Origin: Microbacterium caowuchunii
GTDB taxonomy: Bacteria; Actinomycetota; Actinomycetes; Actinomycetales; Microbacteriaceae
Direction: 5' to 3'
Length of the DNA stretch: 64,000 nucleotides
Assembly: GCF_008727755.1 (NCBI RefSeq)
Contig: NZ_CP044231.1
Coordinates: forward strand, 558,001-622,000
Position numbers and translations under genes: made by a program. Below, piece after piece: positions 25,946 to 34,886 of the stretch; within the stretch, counting starts at the first letter, position 1; each line of letters begins with the position of its first letter. The notes beneath the pieces are model-generated. The model made no database searches. It saw only the letters and a program-made list of their open reading frames with translations, and was not told where the DNA came from.

Positions 25946-26026
25946 CCGCCCAGTCTGTCAGGTCTGCCGTCGGCAGTCCGGGGGGTTGTCGGGGGCCGCG
26001 GCTAGTGTCGAGGAGGAAGGGAATGC

Positions 26027-29000
26027 ATGCGTTACATCGAGCCCCACGAGGGCGAGCCGGGCAGGATCGTCTGGAGTGCGAGTGATCTGAAGGCCGCGGC
26101 GGAGTGCGAGTTCGCATGGATGCGCCAGATCGACGCGCGCCTGGGGCGCCTGCCCGCAGTTCCCGACCCGGAAGACCTGATGCTGGAGCGTGCCGCACGC
26201 CTGGGCACCCAGCACGAGGTGGCCGTCCTGGAGCGCTACCGTGCGACGTACGGCGCGCGCGTGACGGAGATCCGCGAGGCGCGTTCGGGTGATGCGGCGG
26301 GAATGGCGGCGGCCGTCGCGGACACCGTCGCGGCGCTCGCCGACTCCGATACCGACGTCGTCTATCAGGCGGCCTTCCAGACCTCGGACTTCGTCGGCTT
26401 CGCCGACTTCCTCGTGCGCGACGAGAACCGGGCCTGGGTGGTGCAGGACACCAAGCTCGCCCGGCATGCGCGGGTGACGGCGCTCATGCAGCTCGCGGCA
26501 TACGCCGATCAGCTGGATCGCCTGGGGGTGCCCAGGGCCGGGGTCGTCGAACTACTGCTCGGCGACGGCAGCGTGAGCGTGCACCGGGTCGACGACCTGT
26601 CGCCCGTCTACGCGCTGCGCCGGCGGCGTCTCGCCGCCCTGGTCGCCGACCGCGACCTCCCTGCCGGTGCCGCCGGCGAGCCCATCGCCTGGGGTGACGA
26701 CCGGGGCCTGCAGGTCATCGCGTGCGGGCGGTGCCCCACCTGCGAGCTCGAGGTCGTGGCCTCCCGCGACCTGCTGCTCGTGGCCGGGATGCGTCCGGTG
26801 CAGCGGGAGCGTCTGCGTCACGCGGGCATCCGCACGATCGACGAGCTCGCCGAGGCGACGGAACCGCCCGAGCGCATGAGCGCCGACGTCTTCGGGTCCC
26901 TGCGCACGCAGGCCCGGTTGCAGCTGGCGAGCCCGGCCGGCGTGCCGACCGCGGACGGGGCGACCCCGACGGCTGCTCCCACCTACGAGGTCGTGCTGCC
27001 GCAGGCGCTCGGTGCCCTGCCGCGGCGCGATCCGGGCGATCTCTTCTTCGATTTCGAGGGAGACCCCCTGTACACCGAGGGGTCCGGGACGGACTGGGGC
27101 ATCGATTACCTGTTCGGCTGGGTGGACTCCCGCGAGCAGTACACCGCGCTGTGGGCGCACAGCTTCGCGGACGAGAAGACGACGTTCGAGACCTTCGTCG
27201 ACATCATCGAGATGCGGCGTCGGCAGTTCTCCGGCATGCATATCTACCACTACGCGCCCTACGAGCCCACCCATCTCCTGGCGATGGCGAGCCGCTACGG
27301 GACCCGCGAGGCGGAGATCGACCGGATGCTGCGGGACGGCGTGTTCGTGGATCTGTACCCGGTGGTCCGCCGCGCCCTCCGGGTCGGGTCGCGGTCCTAC
27401 TCGATCAAGAAGCTCGAGCCGCTGTACATGGGCGACGATCTGCGCACGAGTGACGTGCAGCGCGGGGACGACTCGATCGTCCGTTACGTCGAAGCGCGTC
27501 TGCTGCGCGACGCGGGTGACGAGGCCGCGGCGAAAGCCATCCTCGACGACCTCGCCGAGTACAACCGGGACGACTGCGTCTCGACCCTGCGGCTGCGCGA
27601 CTGGCTCGTCGACCGCGCCCGCGAGGCGGGTCTGTTCCCCGCCGCGGATCCGTCCGCCGGAGAGTTCACCTACGAGGCGTCGCCGCGCTCGGTCGCCCTC
27701 TCCCGCCGCGCCGAGGAGACGGCCGCGCAGGTGATCGCGGCGGGCGGCGACGAGGAGACGGACGCCGACACCGTGGCTCTCCGGCTCGCCGCCGCTGCGA
27801 TCGACTACTACCCCCGGGAGGCGAAGACCTTCTGGGCGTCGCACTTCCTGCGGCTGCGCGAGCCCATCTCCGTCTGGGAGGACACCAGGGACGTCATCGT
27901 CCTGGACGCGGCGCGCTGCCGCGTCGTGGAGGACTGGCGTGCGGGGGAGGGGAGGGCCAGATCGCTCCGCCGCCGGATCGAGCTGCACGGCGACCTCGCC
28001 CCCGGGACCCGTCTGAGCGTGGGCGGGCAGCCGTTCCTGCTCTATCCGCTTCCCGCTCCGTTCCCCGTGGTCCCCTCACCGCGCTGGATCCACGCGGCGC
28101 GCACCGTGCGAGTGATCGAGGTGCTCGAGGACGGTGTGATCGTGGAGGAGCTCGCCGCGGACGGGGAGACATGGCGGGACCTGCCGATCGCCCTGACGCC
28201 GTCCGCTCCGCCGTCGGCCGGTAACCAGCAGACCGCCATCGACGCGTGGGCGGACACCGTGCTCGATGCGGCACCCGGGTTCCCCGAGGATGCGGCGACC
28301 GACATCCTGCGGCGGGTGCCGCCGCGGACCGGCGGGCGGGGTCTCGCGGTCTCGGACGGTGACGACGTGGCCGCCGTCACCCGCAGCATCCTGGCCCTGG
28401 ATCGCAGTTACCTCGCCGTGCAAGGACCTCCCGGGACCGGCAAGACGTACGTCGGCTCGCACGTCATCGCGCGCCTCGTGCGTGAGCACGGGTACCGCGT
28501 CGGCGTGGTCGCACAGTCGCACGCGGTCGTGGAGCACATGCTCGACCGGGTCGTCGCGGCCGGTGTGCCGAAGGCGTTCGTCGGCAAGGCGCTGAAGGAT
28601 CCCGAAGCCGCGCCGTCGGTGTCGTTCACCGCGATCGAGAAGAACGGCCTGGCGGCCTTCACGGAAGCCCGGCCGGGCGGGTTCGTGGTGGGCGGGACCG
28701 CATGGGACTTCAGTCACCAGGGCCGGATCCCCCGGGGCAGCCTCGATCTCCTGGTGATCGACGAGGCCGGGCAGTTCTCGCTGGCCTCGACGATCGCCGT
28801 GTCCGTGTCGGCCCAGCGTCTGCTCCTGCTCGGGGACCCGCAGCAACTCCCGCAGGTCAGTCAGGGCACGCATCCGGAGCCGGTGGACACCTCGGCGCTC
28901 GGGTGGGTGATGGACGGTGCGGCCGTGCTGCCCCGCTCCTTCGGCACGTTCCTCTCGCGTTCCTGGCGGATGCATCCGGCCGTGGCGCGGCCGGTATCAC

Positions 29001-29578
29001 TGTTGTCCTACGCCGGGGAGCTCGCCTCCGCGCCGTGTACCGCGGAACGCCACCTGACCGGTGTGGCCGCGGGCGTGCATCCGGTGCCCGTCGTGCACAC
29101 CGGCAACGCGGTCTCCTCCGCCGAGGAGGCGTCGGAAGTCGTGCGCATCGTCCGTGACATGCAGGGACGGACGTGGACGTCGTCGGACGAGCGCGACGGG
29201 GTCATCGAGACCCTGCCGTCCCGTGAGCTGACCCTCGACGACATCATCGTCGTCACCCCGTACAACGCGCAGCAGGTGGAGGTCGAGGAAGCGCTGGCGG
29301 CGGCGGGGCTGACCGGGGTGCGGGTGGGCACGGTCGACCGCTTCCAGGGGCAGGAGGCGGTTGTGGCGATCGTCTCCCTCGCCGCGTCGTCCGGGCGAGA
29401 CGCGCCGCGCGGGCTCGAGTTCCTGCTGCTGCAGAATCGACTCAACGTCGCCGTGTCACGCGCGCAGTACGCCGCCTTCGTCGTCTACTCCCCGGGCCTG
29501 CTGGACGACCTGCCGCGCACGCCGGAGGGCGTGGCACGGTTGAGCGCCTTCGCGCGGCTGGTCGGCGAGGACGGCTGA
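26027..29578 (+). CDS. TM0106-family RecB-like nuclease with DNA2-type helicase
   Basis: A 1183-aa predicted nuclease-helicase. The N-terminus (residues ~1-300) is the RecB/Cas4-like region, with WSASDLKAAAECEFAWM, QAAFQTSDFVGFADFLV and VVQDTKLARHARVTALMQLAAY carrying PD-(D/E)xK-type residues, plus Cys pairs in CGRCPTC. A central RNase H-like domain has FFDFEGDPLYTE and NRDDCVSTLRL (residues ~340-530). The C-terminal SF1 helicase has Walker A GPPGTGKTYVGSHV (~residue 801), motif II VIDEAGQFSLAS, motif IV VTPYNAQQVEVEE, motif V TVDRFQGQEA and motif VI LNVAVSRAQ. ATG 26027 has AGGAGGAAGG upstream and TAGTGT further back. Function is probably DNA repair or plasmid/phage DNA processing; neighbours are housekeeping genes. 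Confidence 0.88.
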   Translation: MRYIEPHEGEPGRIVWSASDLKAAAECEFAWMRQIDARLGRLPAVPDPEDLMLERAARLGTQHEVAVLERYRATYGARVTEIREARSGDAAGMAAAVADTVAALADSDTDVVYQAAFQTSDFVGFADFLVRDENRAWVVQDTKLARHARVTALMQLAAYADQLDRLGVPRAGVVELLLGDGSVSVHRVDDLSPVYALRRRRLAALVADRDLPAGAAGEPIAWGDDRGLQVIACGRCPTCELEVVASRDLLLVAGMRPVQRERLRHAGIRTIDELAEATEPPERMSADVFGSLRTQARLQLASPAGVPTADGATPTAAPTYEVVLPQALGALPRRDPGDLFFDFEGDPLYTEGSGTDWGIDYLFGWVDSREQYTALWAHSFADEKTTFETFVDIIEMRRRQFSGMHIYHYAPYEPTHLLAMASRYGTREAEIDRMLRDGVFVDLYPVVRRALRVGSRSYSIKKLEPLYMGDDLRTSDVQRGDDSIVRYVEARLLRDAGDEAAAKAILDDLAEYNRDDCVSTLRLRDWLVDRAREAGLFPAADPSAGEFTYEASPRSVALSRRAEETAAQVIAAGGDEETDADTVALRLAAAAIDYYPREAKTFWASHFLRLREPISVWEDTRDVIVLDAARCRVVEDWRAGEGRARSLRRRIELHGDLAPGTRLSVGGQPFLLYPLPAPFPVVPSPRWIHAARTVRVIEVLEDGVIVEELAADGETWRDLPIALTPSAPPSAGNQQTAIDAWADTVLDAAPGFPEDAATDILRRVPPRTGGRGLAVSDGDDVAAVTRSILALDRSYLAVQGPPGTGKTYVGSHVIARLVREHGYRVGVVAQSHAVVEHMLDRVVAAGVPKAFVGKALKDPEAAPSVSFTAIEKNGLAAFTEARPGGFVVGGTAWDFSHQGRIPRGSLDLLVIDEAGQFSLASTIAVSVSAQRLLLLGDPQQLPQVSQGTHPEPVDTSALGWVMDGAAVLPRSFGTFLSRSWRMHPAVARPVSLLSYAGELASAPCTAERHLTGVAAGVHPVPVVHTGNAVSSAEEASEVVRIVRDMQGRTWTSSDERDGVIETLPSRELTLDDIIVVTPYNAQQVEVEEALAAAGLTGVRVGTVDRFQGQEAVVAIVSLAASSGRDAPRGLEFLLLQNRLNVAVSRAQYAAFVVYSPGLLDDLPRTPEGVARLSAFARLVGEDG

Positions 29579-29614
29579 GACGCGGTCGACGAACCGGGGC
29601 CGACGTGCGGGGTG

Positions 29615-29629
29615 GCGGCCGTCGGCCGC
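29615..29629. terminator. Short GC hairpin between convergent genes
   Basis: GCGGCC-gtc-GGCCGC lies in the 55-bp gap between the nuclease-helicase (ends 29578) and upp (ends 29634). A 6-bp stem with a 3-nt loop is short for a terminator but well placed for both strands. Confidence 0.4.
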
Positions 29630-29633
29630 GCGC

Positions 29634-30266
29634 TCAGACGGTGCCGTAGAGGCGGTCGCCGGCGTCGCCGAGTCCGGGGAAGATGTAGCCCTTGTCGGTG
29701 AGGCGCTCATCGAGCGCTCCGAGGACGAGCGTGACGTCGCGGTCGCCGACCTTGCGCTTCATCGAAGCCACCCCCTCGGGGGCGCCGAGCAAGCAGATCG
29801 CGGTGACGTCCTGAGCGCCACGGGCGAAGAGGAACTCCACGGCCGCGCCGAGGGAGCCTCCGGTTGCGAGCATCGGGTCCAGGACGAAGCACTGGCGGTC
29901 GCTCAGGTCGTCCGGCAGGCGCTCCGCGTAGGTGGCGGGTTCGAGTGTCTCCTCGTTGCGCAGCATCCCGAGGAAGCCGACCTCGGCGGTGGGGAGGAGC
30001 TTCACCATGCCCTCGAGCATCCCGAGTCCGGCGCGGAGGATCGGCACGACGAGCGGACGCGGCTCGCTGATCCGAACCCCGGTCGTGGCGGTGACGGGGG
30101 TCTCGATCTCGACCGACTCCACCTGCACGTTCCTGGTCGCCTCGTAGGCGAGGAGGGTGACCAGCTCTTCCGTCAGCTGCCGGAATACCGGGGAAGGAGT
30201 CGACTTGTCGCGGAGGACCGTGAGCTTGTGGGTGATGAGCGGGTGGTCCGCGACGTGCAGGCGCAT
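29634..30266 (-). CDS. upp: Uracil phosphoribosyltransferase
   Basis: Pyrimidine salvage enzyme converting uracil and PRPP to UMP, 210 aa. The PRPP loop is [20 protein letters not shown], and the uracil site is [16 protein letters not shown] at the C-terminus. [20 protein letters not shown] is the typical first catalytic loop. ATG 30266 lies 6 nt after TAGCCT and has no SD. It is divergent from tadA with a 35-bp gap, a conserved actinobacterial arrangement. Confidence 0.97.
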   Translation of the reverse strand: MRLHVADHPLITHKLTVLRDKSTPSPVFRQLTEELVTLLAYEATRNVQVESVEIETPVTATTGVRISEPRPLVVPILRAGLGMLEGMVKLLPTAEVGFLGMLRNEETLEPATYAERLPDDLSDRQCFVLDPMLATGGSLGAAVEFLFARGAQDVTAICLLGAPEGVASMKRKVGDRDVTLVLGALDERLTDKGYIFPGLGDAGDRLYGTV

Positions 30267-30272
30267 GGTTCC

Positions 30273-30295
30273 AGGCTACGGCACACGGTTAGCCT
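30273..30295. promoter_or_regulatory. Divergent leaderless promoters of upp and tadA
   Basis: A TAGCCT hexamer occurs on each strand: minus at 30273-30278, plus at 30290-30295. Each ends exactly 6 nt before its start codon (30266 and 30302). The two -10 boxes are 11 bp apart inside a 35-bp intergenic gap. Confidence 0.7.
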
Positions 30296-30301
30296 GATGT
30301 G

Positions 30302-30769
30302 ATGACCCTGCCCGTGACCACGTCCGACGACGCCGCCATGCGCCGGGCGCTGGTGCTCGCGGAGGAAGCGGGAGCGGCCGGTGATGTGCCGGTCGGTGCC
30401 GTGGTGATCGACGCATCCGGACGTGTCATCGGAGAGGGCCGCAATGAGCGGGAGGCCACCGGCGACCCCACCGCGCACGCGGAGGTCGTCGCGCTCCGCC
30501 GGGCAGCGGAGGCGACCGGATCATGGAACCTGGACGGCTGCACGCTGGTGGTCACTCTCGAGCCCTGCGTGATGTGCGCGGGGGCGGTGCTGCAGTCCCG
30601 CGTCCCGCGGCTCGTGTTCGGGGCCTGGGACGACAAGGCCGGCGCGGCCGGCTCGATGTACGACGTGGTTCGGGATCGGCGCCTGCCGTACCGAGTCGAG
30701 GTCGTCGCGGGGGTCCGCGACGAGGAGGCGTCCGCCGTCCTCCGCGCGTTCTTCGACGCGCGTCGCTGA
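30302..30769 (+). CDS. tadA: tRNA adenosine(34) deaminase
   Basis: Zinc deaminase forming inosine at position 34 of tRNA-Arg(ACG), 155 aa. The catalytic HAE is in PTAHAEVVALRRAA, the zinc cysteines in TLEPCVMCAGAVLQSR, and the TadA-specific FGAWDDKAGAAGSMYDV follows. ATG 30302 is preferred over GTG 30299 because TAGCCT ends exactly 6 nt upstream, predicting transcription from the A of this ATG. Cytoplasmic and essential. It ends 20 bp before the convergent LLM gene. Confidence 0.95.
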   Translation: MTLPVTTSDDAAMRRALVLAEEAGAAGDVPVGAVVIDASGRVIGEGRNEREATGDPTAHAEVVALRRAAEATGSWNLDGCTLVVTLEPCVMCAGAVLQSRVPRLVFGAWDDKAGAAGSMYDVVRDRRLPYRVEVVAGVRDEEASAVLRAFFDARR

Positions 30770-30789
30770 GGGCCCGACGAGGATCCGCG

Positions 30790-31716
30790 TCAGCGGGGCA
30801 GCAGCGGCAGCACCTCGGTACCGAGGTACTCCAGCTGGGCGAGGTCGCGCATGTCCATGAGCTGGAAGTAGATGCGCTGGGCGCCCAATGCCCGCAGGCG
30901 CTCGACCTTGGCGGAGATCGCGGCGGCGTCGCCGAGGATGTCGGTGCCCCCGGCGGTCTCCGGGTCGATTCCCACCGCTCCAGCGCGGCGCTCCAGGTCG
31001 CGGCGTGATCCGGCGGCGATCGTCGGCAGGGCGACGGAGAGGAGGAGGTCGTCGGGGTCCCGGTCGATGGACCGGCAGGCGTCCCGGACGACGGTGAACT
31101 TCTCCGCGATGACGTCCTCCGGTTGGAAGCCGATGTTGAACTCGGTCGCGAACCGCGCGGCGATCGCCGGCGTCCGGCGGGGGCCCGCTCCGCCGACGAT
31201 GATCGGGACGCGCGACTGCACGGGCTTGGGAAGCGCGGGGGCGTCCTCCAGCCGGTAATGCGCACCGTCGAACCGGAACGTCTCGCCGACGGGCGTGCGC
31301 CAGAGGCCCGTCACGATCGCGAGCTGCTCCTCCAGGAGCGCGAAGCGCTTCTCGGGGAACGGGATCCCGTATGCGCGGTGCTCGGCCTCGAACCAGCCCG
31401 TGCCGAGCCCGAGCTCGACCCTCCCGGCCGACATGGCGTCGACCTGGGCCACCTGGATCGCGAGGATGCCGGGGGTGCGATAGGTCACCGACGAGACCAG
31501 CGTGCCGAGCCGGATGCGCGAGGTCTCCCGAGCCAGGCCGGCCAGTGCGGTCCACGCGTCCGTGGGTCCCGGGAGCGGGTCACCGGGTCCCATGCGCAGG
31601 TAGTGGTCGGAGCGGAAGAAGCCGGTGAAGCCGAGGCGCTCGGCCAGCTGCGCGAAGGCGAGCTGGTCGTCGTACGAGAAGCCCTGCTGCGGTTCCGTGA
31701 AGATGCAGTACTGCAC
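30790..31716 (-). CDS. LLM-class F420-type oxidoreductase
   Basis: Luciferase-like TIM barrel of 308 aa. Motifs are FSYDDQLAFAQLAERLGFTG, GFFRSDHYLRMGPG, GTLVSSVTYRTPGILA, SAGRVELGLGTGWFEAEHRAYG and VPIIVGGAGPRRTPAIAARF. This pattern is the actinobacterial F420-dependent subclass (GTGWFE..E). It follows the CDF transporter gene with a 3-bp gap on the minus strand, so they probably form an operon. The substrate is unknown. Confidence 0.85.
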   Translation of the reverse strand: MQYCIFTEPQQGFSYDDQLAFAQLAERLGFTGFFRSDHYLRMGPGDPLPGPTDAWTALAGLARETSRIRLGTLVSSVTYRTPGILAIQVAQVDAMSAGRVELGLGTGWFEAEHRAYGIPFPEKRFALLEEQLAIVTGLWRTPVGETFRFDGAHYRLEDAPALPKPVQSRVPIIVGGAGPRRTPAIAARFATEFNIGFQPEDVIAEKFTVVRDACRSIDRDPDDLLLSVALPTIAAGSRRDLERRAGAVGIDPETAGGTDILGDAAAISAKVERLRALGAQRIYFQLMDMRDLAQLEYLGTEVLPLLPR

Positions 31717-31719
31717 GGC

Positions 31720-32676
31720 TCAGTGGCCGCTCGTCGGGCGAGCGGCCGCGGAGGGGGCGGCCGCATCCGCACGATAGAGGTCCGGTTCGAGGTAGATCAC
31801 CCGCGCCACCGGGACGGCCGATCGGATCCGGTTCTCCACCTCGTTGATGTCCGCTGCGACGTCCGCGAGCGGCTTGTCCGCGTCGAATCCGAGCTTGGCG
31901 GCGACCAGGAGCTCGTCGGGACCGAGATACAGCGTCTTCATGTGGATGAGGCGGACCCCCGCGGCCCCGCCGATCGCCGCGGTGATCGCCGCGGCGTCCG
32001 CCCGGGTCGCGCCCTCGCCGACCAGGAGGCTCTTGGTCTCGATCCCGAGCGTGACGGCCACGAGGATGAGGAGTACACCGATGGCGAGGGTGCCGATGGC
32101 GTCGAAGGTGGAGTTGCCGGTGATGGCCGTCAGCCCGACACCGAGGAGGGCCAGTACGAGTCCGAGCAGCGCGGCGATGTCCTCCAGCAGCACGACGGGC
32201 AGCTCCGGAGCCTTGGCGTGCCGCACGAACGCGACCCAGCTCTCGCCGGGTTTCCGCACGAGGTTCGATTCCTTGACCGCGGTGCGCAGCGAGAACGACT
32301 CCAGGCCGATCGCGATGATGAGGACCCCGATCGGGATCCACACGTTCTCGAGCTCATGGGGGTGGGTCAGCTTGTCGACGCCTTCGTAGATCGAGAACAG
32401 GCCGCCCACCGAGAACAGGATGATGGCCACCACGAACGCGTAGACGTAGCGTTCGCGCCCGTATCCGAAGGGATGCTCCTCGTCAGCGGCACGTCGTGCC
32501 CGGCGGCCGCCCAGCATCAGCAGCAGCTGATTGCCGGAGTCGGCGACCGAGTGGATGGCCTCGGCGAGCATGGATGCCGACCCGGACAGCAACCAGGCGA
32601 CGAACTTCGCGATCGCGATGCCCATGTTCGCCAGGAAGGCGGCCAGGATCGCCTTGTTACCGCCGGATGCACTCAT
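31720..32676 (-). CDS. Cation diffusion facilitator transporter (ZnT9-like)
   Basis: Six-helix metal/proton antiporter of 318 aa. Helix 2 has SMLAEAIHSVADSGNQLLL, a site where the usual first Asp is Glu, as in the SLC30A9/ZnT9-like branch; the conserved YGRERYVYAFVVA follows. A C-terminal cytoplasmic domain (VRLIHMKTLYLGPDELLVAAKLGF) is typical of CDF proteins. ATG 32676 is 7 nt downstream of TAAACT, a leaderless layout. It is followed 3 bp later by an LLM oxidoreductase gene. Likely exports Zn, Mn or Fe; which one is not determinable. Confidence 0.88.
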   Translation of the reverse strand: MSASGGNKAILAAFLANMGIAIAKFVAWLLSGSASMLAEAIHSVADSGNQLLLMLGGRRARRAADEEHPFGYGRERYVYAFVVAIILFSVGGLFSIYEGVDKLTHPHELENVWIPIGVLIIAIGLESFSLRTAVKESNLVRKPGESWVAFVRHAKAPELPVVLLEDIAALLGLVLALLGVGLTAITGNSTFDAIGTLAIGVLLILVAVTLGIETKSLLVGEGATRADAAAITAAIGGAAGVRLIHMKTLYLGPDELLVAAKLGFDADKPLADVAADINEVENRIRSAVPVARVIYLEPDLYRADAAAPSAAARPTSGH

Positions 32677-32717
32677 GGTGAGGAGTTTAGGGAGCGGGGC
32701 ACGGTATCGAGGGCGCT

Positions 32718-32733
32718 GGACACGGGCGTGTCC
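32718..32733. repeat. Small perfect hairpin upstream of the CDF gene
   Basis: GGACAC-gggc-GTGTCC in the 115-bp gap between the hydrolase and CDF genes. It could end transcription from the hydrolase or act as an operator for the CDF promoter; neither is shown. Confidence 0.4.
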
Positions 32734-32743
32734 GTGCGCTTAT

Positions 32744-32783
32744 GCGGGACGGGTGACGCGGAGGCGGGACAGGTGACGCGGAG
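32744..32783. repeat. Two tandem 20-bp direct repeats
   Basis: GCGGGACGGGTGACGCGGAG is followed immediately by a copy with one G-to-A change. It lies in the same 115-bp gap, about 55 bp upstream of the CDF -10 box, a reasonable place for an activator or repressor site. Confidence 0.6.
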
Positions 32784-32791
32784 CGCCGGGG

Positions 32792-33919
32792 TCAGTCCGC
32801 GGAACGCAGGATGATGGTCTCGGTCGGCGGTGCCGGGTCCTGCATCCGGCCGATGTAGCCGATGACCTCGAGCAGCGCGCGCCGGACCTCGGCGGGGCTC
32901 TCCAGATGGGGGGTGTGGCCCACGCCGTCGAGCAGGAGTTCCCGGACGCTCCCTCCTCGCGCGGCGTACGCGTCGAGCACGTCGCGCGTCTGCGACACCA
33001 TCGGCTGCGCCGGGGCGATCTCCTCCCCGGGCCATCCCGGCAGGATCTCCAACGCGCCGAGGTGGTTCGGGTCGAAGAACGACGTGTCCGACACGATCGC
33101 GTCGACGCTGCCGTGCACCCAGAGCACCGGGGGGCGAGGATCGAGGTCGACGATCGCCGAGACGTCGAAGTACTTCGGCGCGAGCGCATTCAGCACACCG
33201 GTCGTGCCGGGGGCGTAGCCGGGCCAGTTCTCGCTCGGGATGCTGTCCCCGGGGTAGTTCCCGGCCGCCGTGGAGGTGGTGAGCATCGCGGACACCCAGC
33301 GGTCCTCGTGCTCGCTCGTGTACGCAGACGAGACGTAGGAGGCGCGGAAGACGTTCCGCGGGGACGCCTGCGCGTCCGCGGAGGTGTCCCCGTCGTTCAG
33401 CCGGTGGACGAAGTCCGCATTGGCCGCGCCCGCACCGCATCCGGCGTCATCGTGCGTCAGGCGGCTGCCGTCGCGGCGCGTGCCGCCGAATCCATACGGC
33501 GAGATGGGGGCCTGGAGGGTGAGGGAGAGTACGGGGTGATCGAGCGCGTACTGCATGACCACGGCCCCGCCCAGGGACCATCCGACCAGGTGCGCCGCCG
33601 GGATCCCGAGGGCTTCGAGGGTCGCGTGCAGGTCATCGCTGAAGTCCCGGACACCGCGGGTGGCGTCCACCGGCAGGCTCTCCGTGCCGCCGAAGCCGCG
33701 CAGGTCCACCGCGATCACGCGCAGGTCGCTCGGGAGGTCCTGCATGAACTCCTCCCAGAAGGCCGCCGAGGCGACCTCCCCGTGGACCAGCACGACGGTC
33801 TGCTCCTGCGGGGTGGCCGGGTCGTCGCCCTCGCGTTCGAGGATGTTGACGCTCAGGCGCGGCGTCTCCACAAGACGGGCCGTGAGGCCGTCGAGCAGGT
33901 CGGTCGTGGGTACGGTCAT
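32792..33919 (-). CDS. Alpha/beta hydrolase (epoxide hydrolase/haloperoxidase-like)
   Basis: A 375-aa hydrolase, longer than average because of a ~100-residue cap between nucleophile and acid. Motifs are VVLVHGEVASAAFWEEFM (oxyanion region with HGE instead of HGG), VDLRGFGGTES, nucleophile HLVGWSLGGAVVMQYA, acid region WVHGSVDAIV and terminal histidine in DGVGHTPHLESP. ATG 33919 has AGGAGGA 6 nt upstream, one of the clearer SDs here. Probably acts on a small ester or similar; substrate unknown. Confidence 0.88.
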   Translation of the reverse strand: MTVPTTDLLDGLTARLVETPRLSVNILEREGDDPATPQEQTVVLVHGEVASAAFWEEFMQDLPSDLRVIAVDLRGFGGTESLPVDATRGVRDFSDDLHATLEALGIPAAHLVGWSLGGAVVMQYALDHPVLSLTLQAPISPYGFGGTRRDGSRLTHDDAGCGAGAANADFVHRLNDGDTSADAQASPRNVFRASYVSSAYTSEHEDRWVSAMLTTSTAAGNYPGDSIPSENWPGYAPGTTGVLNALAPKYFDVSAIVDLDPRPPVLWVHGSVDAIVSDTSFFDPNHLGALEILPGWPGEEIAPAQPMVSQTRDVLDAYAARGGSVRELLLDGVGHTPHLESPAEVRRALLEVIGYIGRMQDPAPPTETIILRSAD

Positions 33920-34008
33920 GTCGGATCCTCCTGAGACGGGCTCCAGCGCCCTGGCGTCTCCGATGATAGACCGCGGGGTGCGGCGGCGTCCGGGCATAGG
34001 TTGGAGGG

Positions 34009-34839
34009 ATGAGCTCACTCCCCTCGATCGCGATCCTCGGTGCCGGCTCCATGGGCGGCGCCATCCTGCACGGTGTCGTGTCCTCCGCCCGGGCGTCCAC
34101 GGTCACGGTGACCAACCGCACGAGGGAGAAGGCCGCCGCGCTCGAGGGGCTCGCCGGCGTCACCAGCATCGCGCTGGCCGACGACGCCGACGGCAACGCC
34201 CGCGCGGCGGCATCCGCCGAGGTCGTCCTGATCGGGGTGAAGCCCGCGATGGTCCCGGATCTGCTCACCGAGATCGCGCCGCACCTGCGTGCCGGCGCGA
34301 TCGTGGTCAGCCTCGCCGCCGGCGTGACGATCTCCACGTTCGAGCGCATCCTCGGTCCCGAAGCCGTCGTGCTGCGCTCGATGCCCAACACGCCCGCGAT
34401 CGTGGGCAAGGCCGTCACCGGGATCTCACCCGGCACGAACGCCACGGCGGCTGACGTCGCCCGGGTGCGCGAGGTCTTCGAGACGGTGGGCACGGTGCTC
34501 GAGGTACCCGAGGACCGGATCGATGCGCTGTCGACGATCTCCGGGTCCGGTCCTGCCTACGTCTTCCTGCTCATCGAGGAGCTGACGAAGGCCGCGATCG
34601 GCAAGGGCTTCGACGAGTCCGACGCCCGGACGATGGCCGAGCAGACGTTCATCGGTGCCGCCGCCCTGCTCGAGGCATCCGGTGAGGATCCCGCCGAGCT
34701 CCGCCGCCGGGTCACGAGCCCCAAGGGGACGACCGAGCGGGCGATCGCCGTCCTGCAGGCCGCGGACCTCGACGTCGTGTTCGCCGAGGCGACGGATGCC
34801 GCCCTGGCCAGGGCGAAGGAGCTCGCCGCGGGCTCTTGA
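34009..34839 (+). CDS. proC: Pyrroline-5-carboxylate reductase
   Basis: Last step of proline synthesis: NAD(P)H reduction of pyrroline-5-carboxylate. The 276-aa protein has the Rossmann loop AILGAGSMGGAILHG, the VLIGVKPAMVPDLL segment, VLRSMPNTPAIVGKAVTG and the C-terminal SGSGPAYVFLLIEELTKAAI and LRRRVTSPKGTTERAI signatures. ATG 34009 lies 6 nt after TAGGTT. In mycobacteria proC (Rv0500) is followed by an excisionase-like gene and the bS22 gene; here those lie 2.8-3.1 kb further on, separated by Trk and ArsR genes. Confidence 0.96.
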   Translation: MSSLPSIAILGAGSMGGAILHGVVSSARASTVTVTNRTREKAAALEGLAGVTSIALADDADGNARAAASAEVVLIGVKPAMVPDLLTEIAPHLRAGAIVVSLAAGVTISTFERILGPEAVVLRSMPNTPAIVGKAVTGISPGTNATAADVARVREVFETVGTVLEVPEDRIDALSTISGSGPAYVFLLIEELTKAAIGKGFDESDARTMAEQTFIGAAALLEASGEDPAELRRRVTSPKGTTERAIAVLQAADLDVVFAEATDAALARAKELAAGS

Positions 34840-34886
34840 GCGCGCCGCGCCGGGGCTGGTGCGGGCCGGCCCCGGTGGGCGGGTGC

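Noticed and set aside
26027-29578. Nuclease-helicase as part of a phage-defence island
   Set aside because: Neighbours are nadE, upp and tadA, all housekeeping, with no integrase, toxin or methylase. A repair role is the simpler reading.
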